Made by a program: the position numbers and the translations under genes. From Caldilineae bacterium (GTDB lineage Bacteria; Chloroflexota; Anaerolineae; J102): a stretch of 16,973 nucleotides of DNA. The stretch spans positions 1 through 16,973 of the forward strand of contig RFJM01000158.1 of assembly GCA_003694905.1 (NCBI GenBank), written 5' to 3'. Position 1 is the stretch's first letter. Each line of letters starts with the position of its first letter. Under the pieces are notes generated by a model. The model was not told where the DNA came from. It ran no database searches and saw only the letters and a list, made by a program, of their open reading frames with translations. This document shows, piece after piece, positions 7,341 through 14,899 of this stretch.

Positions 7341-8450
7341 CTATCGCAGTTGGGAAGCCAGGAGTTCGTAGAGACTCAGCACTTCGACACCGAAGCGGGC
7401 GGCATGGTCGCCGAGCGCTTTGAGGGTACCGGCATCTTCGCTGATTAGGCGCTGGGCGCCGGCTTGGCGGGCGTCGCCCAGGCGGGCCCAGGTGAGGTGG
7501 TCGGCGAACTGGGGAATGGTGAACTTGAGCGCGGTGCTGCCCACGGGGTGGGTACGCTCGCGGCGCCAGAAAAGCTCGACGGGAGGCGCGGGTATGACCG
7601 CGGCGAGCAGTTTGCGAGGTGCGTCGTAGCGGGTCTTGACCCGCACGGAATGGCTGGGGTCCACGTAGGCGTGGGGCGGGCCCGGGGGCAGGGGCTCGAA
7701 AGCCAGTTCACCCCGGTCCAGCGCCTGGGCCAGCAGCACGGTCACTTCGCTCAGGTCTACCGAGTCGGGCAGGGATAGCTGAAGGCGCTCGGGGTAGAGT
7801 TGCTTGAAGGCGAAGAAATCACCCGGGCTCAGCACGAGCAGCCGTCGCGCGCCACTGGCGGCCAGGTCTTCCAGGTTGGCGCGGGCCAGATCGTGGGCGA
7901 TCTCGATCAGGCCCAGCGAGCTGGCCACGTAACCGTTGCTGCGGCCCCTGCCGATGAGCACGGGGCGGATACCCGCGGCCTCCAACAGTTTGAGGGCGGC
8001 ATCCAGCAGGCCGGGGCGAAGGTATGTCGCCTCGTCTCCCACGAACAGCGCCACTTCTCCCCGGCCCTCAACCGGCTCCGGCGCCTGCTCCTCGTAGGGG
8101 TTCTGCCAGCGCTGCAGCATCTCGGCCACGCGGCCCACGGCCGGGGGGGCCAGGCCTGCCTCCACCACCTGCGCCCGAGCAGTGGCGATGGTCTCGGGCA
8201 AGGGTTGGTCGGTGACACAGTGGGCACGACAGGTACCACAGTCGGCGCAGGAGTAGAGTTTGAAGACGCTCTCGTCATTCCAGGTCAGGAGCCCGCGCCG
8301 GTTCGAGGCGATCATCAATCCCCAGCCGTGGGGCGTCAGGGTCTCCAGCCCTGTTACGTGCCCAATAGGGCACACATGGCGGCACATCAGGCAGTAGCGG
8401 CAGTTGTCGGCGGTGAGCAGAATATTTTCGTCGAGTCGTGTTGCGGTCAT
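7341..8450 (-). CDS. Two-[4Fe-4S] oxidoreductase subunit (GlcF/HdrD-like) with lost CCG cysteines
   Basis: A 369-residue Fe-S protein. The N-terminal ferredoxin-type module has Cys17-x2-Cys20-x2-Cys23-x3-Cys27-Pro and Cys68-x2-Cys71-x2-Cys74-x3-Cys78, enough for two [4Fe-4S] clusters. The remaining part resembles the two CCG domains of glycolate oxidase GlcF and heterodisulfide reductase HdrD. The cysteine-rich motifs are gone: the usual DPCH appears as VDPSHSVR, and the C-terminal region (RLISEDAGTLKALGDHA) lacks the CCG-type cysteine pair. It probably carries electrons from the upstream FAD oxidase, 33 nt away, to a membrane or soluble acceptor. The start is ambiguous: the frame reads GTG-ATG-ACC-ATG, and I chose the last ATG (8450) because AGGTGA lies 5 nt upstream. 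There is no membrane segment. Confidence 0.87.
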   Translation of the reverse strand: MTATRLDENILLTADNCRYCLMCRHVCPIGHVTGLETLTPHGWGLMIASNRRGLLTWNDESVFKLYSCADCGTCRAHCVTDQPLPETIATARAQVVEAGLAPPAVGRVAEMLQRWQNPYEEQAPEPVEGRGEVALFVGDEATYLRPGLLDAALKLLEAAGIRPVLIGRGRSNGYVASSLGLIEIAHDLARANLEDLAASGARRLLVLSPGDFFAFKQLYPERLQLSLPDSVDLSEVTVLLAQALDRGELAFEPLPPGPPHAYVDPSHSVRVKTRYDAPRKLLAAVIPAPPVELFWRRERTHPVGSTALKFTIPQFADHLTWARLGDARQAGAQRLISEDAGTLKALGDHAARFGVEVLSLYELLASQLR

Positions 8451-8483
8451 GGTCATCACCTGTGCTTGGGGTGGCCGCGGCTC

Positions 8484-9914
8484 TCAGAACCCCACCTTGC
8501 CGGGGTTCATGATGCCGTTGGGATCGATCATCTTCTTCAACCGCAGCAGGAAGGGCCAGGCATCGCCGTATTGCTTGCGCATGTAGCGCCCCAGTTTCAA
8601 GCCGATGCCGTGATGTTCGTTGATCATGCCGCCGTTGGCCAGGACCGCCTGCATCGCCGTGTTCCAGATCCGATTGTGCAGGCGCAGCGCCTCACGCGCG
8701 TCTTGGGGTGGCTCCTCGATGATGAACCGTGAGTAGAGCATAACGCCCCAATGGAACCAGTGGGAGAAGTGGCCGATGAAGCGGACATTCCACTCGGCAA
8801 AACCTTCTTCCACCGCTTTCTTCTCGGCCCAATAGAGTTTTTCGATCTTGTCGTAGGTGGTTATGGTTTCTGTGGTCCCGTACATCCACGGGAGCTTGAG
8901 ATTGATAGGGGGATAGTAGAAATCATAGCGGTGGTTCCACCATTTCCAGCCGGGTTCTGGCCCCAGATCCCGGCCACCCAGTTCGGCGCACATTTCAAGA
9001 GCTTTCTCTTCTTCCAGGGCTGCAATGTCGGGGTCACCATCGAATCCCAACACCATATAAGCACCATCGAAATCATAGCCCAGGATCGCTTTGACACGGG
9101 TCTTGGTGGAGGCGGGGTCATAGAGGCGAATGACAAAGGGATGAAGGCGTCGCGTCATCATGCGGCGCCCGGCTTCCAGCGCCTTGCTGAGGTCATCGAA
9201 GAGAACCGCGCGCAAGAGCCTGGATTCGGGGATGTACTCAACGCGCATGGTCGCTTCGGTGATCACCCCGAGCGTACCCTCGGCACCCAGCCACAGTCTG
9301 GTCCAATCCGGCCCGGCAGCATGCTGCGGAACAGGTGGTGTGCGGATGATCTCGCCCGTGGGCAAGACGATCTGCATGCTCATGACCATGTCTTCGGCTT
9401 TGCCGTACTTGGTGCTGATGGTGCCGGTGCCGCGAGGTGCCAGATAGCCGCCCAGGGTAGCACACTTGGCCGAGGCCGCATAGTGGGGCAAGGTGAGGCC
9501 CTTTTCGTTGAGAGCCCACTCCAGTTGCTGGCCGTTGATACCTGCCTGGGCCGTCACCGTCAAGGAGACTTCGTCGATCTCGATGATCTTGTTCATCCGC
9601 TTCATATCCAGCAGGATGCCCCCGAACATGGGCAGCGCACCACCCTGTGTGCCCGAACCTCCCCCCCAGGGCACCACCGGGAGGTGGTACTTGTTGGCGA
9701 TGTCCATGATCTCCGAGATCTCTTCCGCCGAACCGGGATGGACGATGTAGTCGGGCATGGGTAGGCGTTCGCCCCGGTCGAGCCACATCTGCGGCATCCA
9801 TGACCAATCCGTAGAATAGACCAGGCGATCGGTCTCTTCCACCGAGACGAAATGCTGCCCCACGATGTCTTCCAGTTCGCTGCGGATCATCTCACGCGGA
9901 AACGAGTATTTCAC
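8484..9914 (-). CDS. FAD-binding oxidase/dehydrogenase (PCMH/VAO type, GlcD-like)
   Basis: A 476-residue flavoenzyme. The PCMH-type FAD domain covers about residues 55-230 with VVPWGGGSGTQGG (80-92), the CATLGGYLA segment (151-159), GTISTKYGKAEDM, and WLGAEGTLGVITEATMRV. The C-terminal FAD-oxidase cap contains GHFSHWFHWG, INEHHGIGLKLG and ends with the typical MIDPNGIMNPGKVGF. Relatives oxidise 2-hydroxy acids (glycolate, D-lactate), phenolic alcohols, or act like alkyl-DHAP synthase. The next gene encodes an Fe-S protein, so together they resemble GlcD-GlcF or D-lactate dehydrogenase pairs feeding electrons to quinone. I chose GTG at 9914 because AGGAG lies 9 nt upstream; an ATG eight codons later has no ribosome binding site. 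I see no obvious histidine for covalent flavin in the N-terminal domain. The substrate is unknown; a hydroxy acid made by the LarA homologue is my inference. Confidence 0.9.
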   Translation of the reverse strand: MKYSFPREMIRSELEDIVGQHFVSVEETDRLVYSTDWSWMPQMWLDRGERLPMPDYIVHPGSAEEISEIMDIANKYHLPVVPWGGGSGTQGGALPMFGGILLDMKRMNKIIEIDEVSLTVTAQAGINGQQLEWALNEKGLTLPHYAASAKCATLGGYLAPRGTGTISTKYGKAEDMVMSMQIVLPTGEIIRTPPVPQHAAGPDWTRLWLGAEGTLGVITEATMRVEYIPESRLLRAVLFDDLSKALEAGRRMMTRRLHPFVIRLYDPASTKTRVKAILGYDFDGAYMVLGFDGDPDIAALEEEKALEMCAELGGRDLGPEPGWKWWNHRYDFYYPPINLKLPWMYGTTETITTYDKIEKLYWAEKKAVEEGFAEWNVRFIGHFSHWFHWGVMLYSRFIIEEPPQDAREALRLHNRIWNTAMQAVLANGGMINEHHGIGLKLGRYMRKQYGDAWPFLLRLKKMIDPNGIMNPGKVGF

Positions 9915-9976
9915 AGTGCACTGCTCCTGTTCTCTTGGTTTGAATTGTAGGCGGAAGACGCAAACAGCATGACGAC

Positions 9977-10288
9977 TCAGGGAATCAGCACTTTTTCTTC
10001 CGTCAGCAGATGCACCCGTGATGAACAATGTGCAGCGGCGTCCTCGGCCGCGGCTTTTCCTTCCGGCGTGGCAAAGGCGGCGACGCGGGCCTCGTTGTCA
10101 TCGAACCAGAATTCGGAGACTGCATCATAGGGCAGATCCGGGTTGTCTTCCAGCACCACGCTCATGCGGTAGTGTCGGATGCCCGGGAGCTTCTTGCCCA
10201 GTTCGGGATGCTCCTCCAGCGCCCAGCGGCGGAACTCCTCCAGACTCATGCCTTCTTTGCGTTTGAGTAATGAGATGACTTTCAACAT
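9977..10288 (-). CDS. EthD-domain small protein
   Basis: A 103-residue protein of the EthD family, a dimeric alpha+beta barrel fold named after a protein needed for ethyl tert-butyl ether degradation. Visible signs are the opening strand MLKVISLLKRKEG, the helix LEEFRRWALEEHPELGKKLPG, the strand IRHYRM, and a C-terminal strand SSRVHLLTEEKVL. Some relatives are decarboxylases or ring-altering enzymes of aromatic and polyketide pathways; others have no known activity. The ATG has AAAGGAG 8-12 nt upstream. It stands after a 182-nt gap from the Mo-hydroxylase genes and 62 nt before the FAD oxidase, so it may begin a second transcript segment or be the first gene after a processing site. The substrate cannot be told from the sequence. 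Confidence 0.85.
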   Translation of the reverse strand: MLKVISLLKRKEGMSLEEFRRWALEEHPELGKKLPGIRHYRMSVVLEDNPDLPYDAVSEFWFDDNEARVAAFATPEGKAAAEDAAAHCSSRVHLLTEEKVLIP

Positions 10289-10337
10289 AGCAGGACTCCT
10301 TTGAACGTTGATGATGAGATCGGCCTTTGCTTGGCTG

Positions 10338-10482
10338 CCACCGCGTGCCGATGCCTGATCGCGGTGGGTCCGGGCTGTCCTGGTCGGGGCGAGACGGAGG
10401 CGAGCCGGGAACGGACTCCCGGCCCCTCGTGGCGGTGGGTGAGGAGCAGGGAGCCGCCCTCACAGGTTCCTCACTCGGCTCC
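10338..10482 (-). repeat. Three successive hairpins between the Mo-hydroxylase and EthD genes
   Basis: The 182-nt gap contains CCACCGCG (10338-10345) / CGCGGTGG (10360-10367), GCCGGGA (10404-10410) / TCCCGGC (10417-10423), and GGAGCCG (10450-10456) / CGGCTCC (10476-10482). The last overlaps the stop codon of the Mo-subunit gene, and GAGGA/TCCTC can extend it outward. None has a T-tract on the transcribed side. The gap has no other coding signal. Confidence 0.5.
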
Positions 10483-11493
10483 TCTCTCCTCCTCTTTCCT
10501 CTTCTCTTCCAGCGCGCGCAGGATTTTCTCGGGCGTGGCCGGAAGCTCGGTAATCCACACGCCCACGGCGTCGTGGATGGCGTTGATGATGGCGGGGATG
10601 GGCGAGTTGGCGGTCATCTCGCCTACACCCTTCACGCCGAAGGGGCCGTTGACCGAGGGGTACTCCAGGACCACGCTCTCGATTTCGGGCTGGTCTTGCG
10701 GTCCGGGCACGATGTACTCGTTGAAGCCGCCGGGGGCGTGGTCGATAGCAGGATAATAGGGCGCGGTAGTCTCGTATAGAGCGTGGGCCATGCCCATCAG
10801 TGAGCCACCCTGGATCTGGCCTTCAACCAATTTGGGATTAACCTGGCGTCCGATCTCATAGGCGCTCTTGATGCTCAACACCTTTACCTCGCCCGTTTCG
10901 TCGTCCACCTCCACCTCGGCCACGGTGCAGGCGTGGGCCTCGGTCGAGTCGGGGTCCATCGCTCCCGTGTCGGGATCCACTTCGCTCTTCGGCTTGATAT
11001 ACATGCCCCGACCGGAGATGGTCTTGCCGTATTTGAAATGCGCGGCCAGCGCCAGGTCGACGATGTTGATGGAATGCTCGGGCGAACCCTTGACGCGGAT
11101 GTTACCCTGGCCGTCGGTCTCCAGATCTTCGGGTGCGACTTCCAGTTCTTCGCTGGCCACCTCGAACATGACCTTGCGGGCTTCTTCCGCGGCACGGATG
11201 ACGGCATTGCCCACGCGATGGGTGGCGCGACTGGCGAACGTACCCATACAGTGCGGGCCGGTATCCGTATCTGCCGTGTCGATCAGCACGTTTTCAAAGG
11301 GCACGCCCAGGGCTTCCGCGCCGATCTGGGCGATCACCGTCTTCAACCCCTGGCCCAGATCGGTGCTCGATAACGTGATGACAAAGGTGCCTGTCGTGGT
11401 GGCGTGGATCAGGGCCTGGCTGGGGTCGCCGCCCAGATTCATGCCGGTGGGGTAGTTGACGGCGGCCATGCCGACGCCTCGATGCTTAGCCAT
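10471..11493 (-). CDS. Molybdenum hydroxylase, molybdopterin subunit, C-terminal half (NdhM-like)
   Basis: These 340 residues (about 37 kDa) form the C-terminal molybdopterin-binding part of a xanthine-dehydrogenase-type large subunit. It begins at the conserved RGVGMA segment and contains STDLGQG (43-49), CMGTFASRATHRVGNAV (82-98), VEGQIQGGSLMG (223-234) and GVKGVGEMTANSP (286-298). Glu292 in the last motif corresponds to the catalytic base of the family. The start is ATG at 11493 because an ideal AAGGAGGT lies 4 nt upstream, inside the end of the preceding gene; the two genes overlap by 8 nt in different frames. A GTG at 11508 is possible but poorly placed. The strong ribosome binding site argues for a true second gene rather than a sequencing frameshift. 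The charged C-terminus (EEKRKEEERGAE) is a short extension. Confidence 0.92.
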   Translation of the reverse strand: MAKHRGVGMAAVNYPTGMNLGGDPSQALIHATTTGTFVITLSSTDLGQGLKTVIAQIGAEALGVPFENVLIDTADTDTGPHCMGTFASRATHRVGNAVIRAAEEARKVMFEVASEELEVAPEDLETDGQGNIRVKGSPEHSINIVDLALAAHFKYGKTISGRGMYIKPKSEVDPDTGAMDPDSTEAHACTVAEVEVDDETGEVKVLSIKSAYEIGRQVNPKLVEGQIQGGSLMGMAHALYETTAPYYPAIDHAPGGFNEYIVPGPQDQPEIESVVLEYPSVNGPFGVKGVGEMTANSPIPAIINAIHDAVGVWITELPATPEKILRALEEKRKEEERGAE

Positions 11494-12847
11494 GATGACC
11501 TCCTTCACGATCCCACGAGTTCATCGCCAGCAGGTGCTCGGGCAGTTCCTTGCCCACAAGCTGCGCTGCCGCTTTCATCGTCTCGATAAGGGTGGCATCC
11601 TCTACGACTTTGCGGTGCGGTCTGACGTCACCGTTGCGGTAGGCGTTAATGAAGCGCAGCTCCCACGGGTCCATGCCGATGGTATGAGCGATGCGGTCCA
11701 TCTGCACTTCGACGGCAAAGGACGCGGGCGTGACCCCGAAACCGCGCATAGCACTGCCGGGCTGGCGATTGGTGTAGACGCAGTAGGCGTCGATCCAGAC
11801 GTTGGGGATGGAGTAGGGGCCCGCCACATTGGCGGCATGCTTGGTGACGGCATAGGGTGTGTGGCGGTTGTAGGCCCCTGCGTCGGCGTAGGTCGTCACC
11901 TTGCGGGCGATGATACGCCCGTCCTTCATCACGCCGTCCTTGAAATACATGCGCCATGCCCCGCGTGTGGACGAGCAGCGCATCTCCTCCTCCCGGCTGA
12001 ACACATACTTCACCGGCCGGCCTGTCTTCATCGCGGCCAGAATGGCAATGGGCTCCACGATCACATCGACCTTGCCGCCAAAGCCGCCGCCGACGGTACC
12101 GCCCACAAAGTGCAGCTTGTTGAAGGGGATGTTGAGAATCAGCGCCGAGTTGTCCAGGGTGAAGAAGAGTGCCTGCGTGTTGGTGTAGACGGTGTAGCGG
12201 CCGTCCGGCTCCGGCTTGACCACACACCCGGTGGTTTCGGTGGGTGCGTGTTCGATGGGGCTCATCTGATAGCGGCCTTCGACGATGTAGTCGGCCTCGG
12301 CAAAAGCTTTCTCCACATCGCCAAACCGTACCTTCCGGCAGGGATTGGACTGCCCGTACTCGTAGTCGTAGATGAAGTAGTTGGTGCCCCACGGTTTGAG
12401 CACAGGAGCGTCCGGCTTGAGGGCCTCCTCCACATCGAACACCGCGGGCAGTTCTTCCAGATCCACCACCACGCGGGAGGCCGCCTCCACGGCCGCTTCC
12501 TCACTCTCGGCCACCACGGCCGCGATCTGTTCACCCTTATAGAGTACGCGATCTTCGGCCAGTACCGGCTCCTCGTCGGGCCCTACACCGATCAGGCAGA
12601 GGATGGTGTAGATGTTCTTGGGAACATCTCTATGGGTCAGCGCCCGGACAAAGCCGGGTACCTTCTCCGCCTCTGAGAAGTCAATGCCCCGGATCCGTGC
12701 ATGGGGCACCGGGCTCCGCACCATCTTCAGATACAACATGTCCCGGAATTGGATATCGTCCACAAAGGTGGTGCGGCCCGTGACATGGCCCATGCCGTCG
12801 CGGCGGTGCACCGATTGGCCGACCACGTTCAGCAGTTGCTTTGTCAT
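11486..12847 (-). CDS. Molybdenum hydroxylase, molybdopterin subunit, N-terminal half (NdhL-like)
   Basis: These 453 residues (about 50 kDa) match the first part of the ~780-residue large subunit of xanthine-dehydrogenase-family enzymes. The Ald_Xan_dh_C a/b hammerhead domain covers about residues 15-150, with VTGRTTFVDDI and YKGEQIAAVVAES. The first molybdopterin-binding part follows, with EHAPTET, the GGTVGGGFGGK motif (residues 249-259) and PGSAMRGFG (363-371). The active-site loop has SAMRGFG rather than the AYRCSFR loop of CO dehydrogenase, so this is not a CO oxidiser. The reading frame stops with TAA at the natural domain junction (MNSWDREGGHHG), and the next gene supplies the remainder. 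The ATG start has GGAGGTGTGTC upstream and overlaps the 2Fe-2S subunit stop as ATGA. The likely substrate is an aldehyde or N-heterocycle. Confidence 0.93.
   Translation of the reverse strand: MTKQLLNVVGQSVHRRDGMGHVTGRTTFVDDIQFRDMLYLKMVRSPVPHARIRGIDFSEAEKVPGFVRALTHRDVPKNIYTILCLIGVGPDEEPVLAEDRVLYKGEQIAAVVAESEEAAVEAASRVVVDLEELPAVFDVEEALKPDAPVLKPWGTNYFIYDYEYGQSNPCRKVRFGDVEKAFAEADYIVEGRYQMSPIEHAPTETTGCVVKPEPDGRYTVYTNTQALFFTLDNSALILNIPFNKLHFVGGTVGGGFGGKVDVIVEPIAILAAMKTGRPVKYVFSREEEMRCSSTRGAWRMYFKDGVMKDGRIIARKVTTYADAGAYNRHTPYAVTKHAANVAGPYSIPNVWIDAYCVYTNRQPGSAMRGFGVTPASFAVEVQMDRIAHTIGMDPWELRFINAYRNGDVRPHRKVVEDATLIETMKAAAQLVGKELPEHLLAMNSWDREGGHHG
11498..11505 (-). promoter_or_regulatory. Ribosome binding site inside the end of the Mo-subunit N-half gene
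   Basis: A perfect AAGGAGGT lies 4 nt before the ATG at 11493 and is itself part of the coding end of the upstream gene (codons for Glu-Gly-Gly). It shows that the C-terminal half is translated as its own protein. Confidence 0.85.
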
Positions 12848-13332
12848 GACACACCTCCGTTTCCGTGCAGACGGTCGGCGGCGTCGGTGACCGCCTGGAC
12901 AATGGCCTGATAGCCGGTACAGCGGCACAGGTTCCCGCTCAGGGCCTCGCGGATGGTTGCCTCATCGGGCCGGGGCTCACGTTCCAACAACGCTTTGGTG
13001 ACCATGATCATCCCCGGCGTGCAATAACCGCACTGCACCGCGAAGTTCTCGAAGAAGGCTTCCTGGATGGGGTGCAGACCGTGCAGCGGGGTGATCCCCT
13101 CCAGCGTCAAAACCTCCTGTCCCTCCACATCCTCGATGGGAAGCAGACAGGCGGCCATAGGCTCGCCGTTCACCAGCACGGTGCAGGAACCGCAGCTCCC
13201 CTGCCGGCAGCCAGCTTTGGTCGCGGTCAGTTCCAGTTGCCTGCGCAAGACGTTTTGTAGCGTGGTCATGGGCCGGACCATCACATCGACCGGCCGGCCG
13301 TTGAGCGTGAAACTGACGATCTTGGGCTTCAT
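12844..13332 (-). CDS. Molybdenum hydroxylase, 2Fe-2S (small) subunit
   Basis: A 162-residue CoxS/XdhC/NdhS-type protein with two [2Fe-2S] clusters that passes electrons from the molybdenum site to FAD. The N-terminal plant-ferredoxin-like domain has Cys42, Cys47, Cys50 and Cys62 (motif CRQGSCGSC plus a later C). The C-terminal helical domain has Cys101, Cys104, Cys136 and Cys138 (CGYC and CRC). All eight ligands are present and the length is typical. The ATG at 13332 is chosen because it follows a CAGGAGGAGG ribosome binding site and overlaps the preceding stop as ATGA; an upstream extension to 13407 is not supported. The stop likewise overlaps the next ATG by ATGA. There is no twin-arginine signal, so the enzyme is probably cytoplasmic. 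Confidence 0.95.
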   Translation of the reverse strand: MKPKIVSFTLNGRPVDVMVRPMTTLQNVLRRQLELTATKAGCRQGSCGSCTVLVNGEPMAACLLPIEDVEGQEVLTLEGITPLHGLHPIQEAFFENFAVQCGYCTPGMIMVTKALLEREPRPDEATIREALSGNLCRCTGYQAIVQAVTDAADRLHGNGGVS

Positions 13333-14174
13333 GATGCGGCCTCCTCCTGAGCTATCTGCCGCAAAGCGCGGGCCACGTAGACGGGCACCATCTTGCGACG
13401 ATACCACTCGCTGGCGATGGCATCGGTAAAGGGGTCACACTCGCCCGCGGCGGTCTGGGCTGCCTCGGTGATGGCGTCTTCGCTCAGCTCGGAGCCGGTG
13501 AGGACGGCTTCGGCCTGGGGACAGCGCAGGGGATGGGGCCCCACTGCTCCCAATGCCAGCCGCGCCTGCTGCACCCGCCCGCCTTCCACGACTAAGTGCG
13601 CAGCCACCGTGACAACGGCAGGCGTGTGGGCCTGCTTGCGACCGTATTTGATGTAGGCTGTCTTGCCGGTGGGTACCGGTAGGGTGATGGCGGTGACCAG
13701 CTCGTCCGCCTGCATCACGTTGGTCATGAAGCCGGTCCAGAACCGGGCCAGGGGGACCACTCGCTCACCGCCGCTACCGGTCAGGGTGACTTCGGCATCC
13801 AGCGCCAGCAGCGCCACGGCCACATCCCCGGCGGGCGGCGGCGAAAAGAGATTTCCTCCTACGGTGCCCATGTTGCGGATGGTCCAGGCGGCGGTGTTGC
13901 GGGCCGCCGTACGCAGCAGCGGTACCGGGCTCTCCTCCAGCAGACGGGTGAGAGTGGTGGTGGCGCCGATCTTGACGTTGCCGTTGCTGCGGGCCATCTC
14001 GTCGAGACCGGTCCGGCGCAGGCCCATAACCTGTACGGGTGTGGACACACCCTCGTTGATGAGGGGCATGGCCACCGTACCGCCCGCAATCACGAGCAGG
14101 TCCGGCCCGTAGCGGGCGAGCAGTTCAAGGGCTTCCCCGAGAGACTCGGGGAGGTAATAGTTTTGAACGGACAT
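13329..14174 (-). CDS. Molybdenum hydroxylase, FAD-binding (medium) subunit
   Basis: A 281-residue subunit of the CoxM/XdhB/NdhF family. It carries FAD between the Fe-S subunit and the external electron acceptor in a heteromeric molybdenum hydroxylase. The two FAD motifs are visible: VIAGGT near residue 28 and NMGTVGGNLFSPPPAGD near residue 101. The length and the C-terminal CO_deh_flav_C region (YIKYGRKQAHTPAVV onward) are normal. The start is the ATG preceded by GAGAGGAGGTCAG. A longer open frame runs upstream to 14594, but it overlaps the cyclase gene and lacks family similarity. The stop codon overlaps the next gene by ATGA, so translation is probably coupled. Gene order F-S-L-M matches the four-subunit nicotinate dehydrogenase arrangement. 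Confidence 0.93.
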   Translation of the reverse strand: MSVQNYYLPESLGEALELLARYGPDLLVIAGGTVAMPLINEGVSTPVQVMGLRRTGLDEMARSNGNVKIGATTTLTRLLEESPVPLLRTAARNTAAWTIRNMGTVGGNLFSPPPAGDVAVALLALDAEVTLTGSGGERVVPLARFWTGFMTNVMQADELVTAITLPVPTGKTAYIKYGRKQAHTPAVVTVAAHLVVEGGRVQQARLALGAVGPHPLRCPQAEAVLTGSELSEDAITEAAQTAAGECDPFTDAIASEWYRRKMVPVYVARALRQIAQEEAAS

Positions 14175-14187
14175 CTGACCTCCTCTC

Positions 14188-14859
14188 TTAATCCAGGAGC
14201 GCAAAGAAGCGCGCGGGGGAGCCTTCGGCCCCCACGATCTTGATGAACGGTGCGAAGAAGGCGAAACGGACGCCGCCCGTGGGAAGCTGCGAGAAGTTCG
14301 TGAGTTGCTGCATGAGGATGGCGCCGTTCTCCAGGATGATCTTGTGGATGATGAAGTCCTCGGAGGTGAAATCGGGCAGCCGGGCGCAATACTCGCTGAA
14401 GCAGTCGAAGCCCACTGCCTTGGCGCCTTTGTCGATGAGCCACTGGGCGGCTTCGGGCGTGCAATAGGGCGATTCCATGTAGTAGGTGGGAAAGTCGCCC
14501 CAGTGCTTTTCCGTCCAGTCGGTGCGCACCAACACGATATCACCGGGCCTGATCTCGGGCGCGTGCGTCTCCAGGTCCGCCACGGTAATACCATGATTGG
14601 CCTCTACAAAGCTGAGGTCTACCACAAGAGCCTGGCCGAAGACACGGTCGAGCACCACATCCGCAGCCGTTTCGCCGTCTTCTTGCACATGTTTGCTAAA
14701 GTCCACATGCGAGCCGGTGTGCAAGAGCATTTCGACCTTGCTGGCCTGCCAGAAGCCCGGTCCGCGATGGTAGCTGGTGAGCTTCAAGCCCAGGTTGACG
14801 GAGGGCGGGCTGAGGGTGGCTTCGCCAATAGGTACGGATAGATCGATGATACGAGTCAT
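14188..14859 (-). CDS. Cyclase-family metal-dependent hydrolase (kynurenine formamidase-like fold)
   Basis: A 223-residue cytoplasmic protein of the Cyclase family (PF04199), which includes bacterial kynurenine formamidase (KynB), isatin hydrolase and polyketide cyclase-like proteins. The N-terminus IIDLSVPIG and the metal-binding motif HTGSHVDFSKH (His47, His51, Asp53, His57) are the family hallmarks, followed by RPGDIVLVRTDW and GFDCFSEY. These enzymes hydrolyse amide or lactam-like bonds with a divalent metal. I chose the ATG at 14859 because the family begins with this beta strand; an in-frame TTG at 14895 would add 12 untypical residues, and neither start has a clear ribosome binding site. 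It lies 40 nt after the isomerase and 13 nt before the Mo-hydroxylase FAD subunit, so it probably acts on a product of one of these. The substrate is unknown. Confidence 0.85.
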   Translation of the reverse strand: MTRIIDLSVPIGEATLSPPSVNLGLKLTSYHRGPGFWQASKVEMLLHTGSHVDFSKHVQEDGETAADVVLDRVFGQALVVDLSFVEANHGITVADLETHAPEIRPGDIVLVRTDWTEKHWGDFPTYYMESPYCTPEAAQWLIDKGAKAVGFDCFSEYCARLPDFTSEDFIIHKIILENGAILMQQLTNFSQLPTGGVRFAFFAPFIKIVGAEGSPARFFALLD

Positions 14860-14899
14860 GGGATGTTTGAGCCGGGAGTGACGCGGTACGGGCAAACAA

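Noticed and set aside
11480..11510. Split Mo subunit explained as a frameshift or pseudogene
   Set aside because: The downstream ATG has an ideal ribosome binding site, both halves keep all key motifs, and the split position equals that of the known NdhL/NdhM pair.
11456..12676. Plus-strand open frame of 406 codons
   Set aside because: It is antisense to the Mo-subunit gene, whose minus-strand product has clear family motifs. GC-rich codon bias opens the opposite frame.
10471..12847. Annotation of the Mo enzyme as aerobic CO dehydrogenase
   Set aside because: The active-site loop reads SAMRGFG, not the cysteine-containing AYRCSFR loop of CO dehydrogenase.
13407..14594. Longer upstream starts for the FAD and 2Fe-2S subunits (14594 and 13407)
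   Set aside because: The extensions overlap neighbouring genes in other frames, lack family similarity and are bypassed by well-placed ribosome binding sites at the chosen ATGs.
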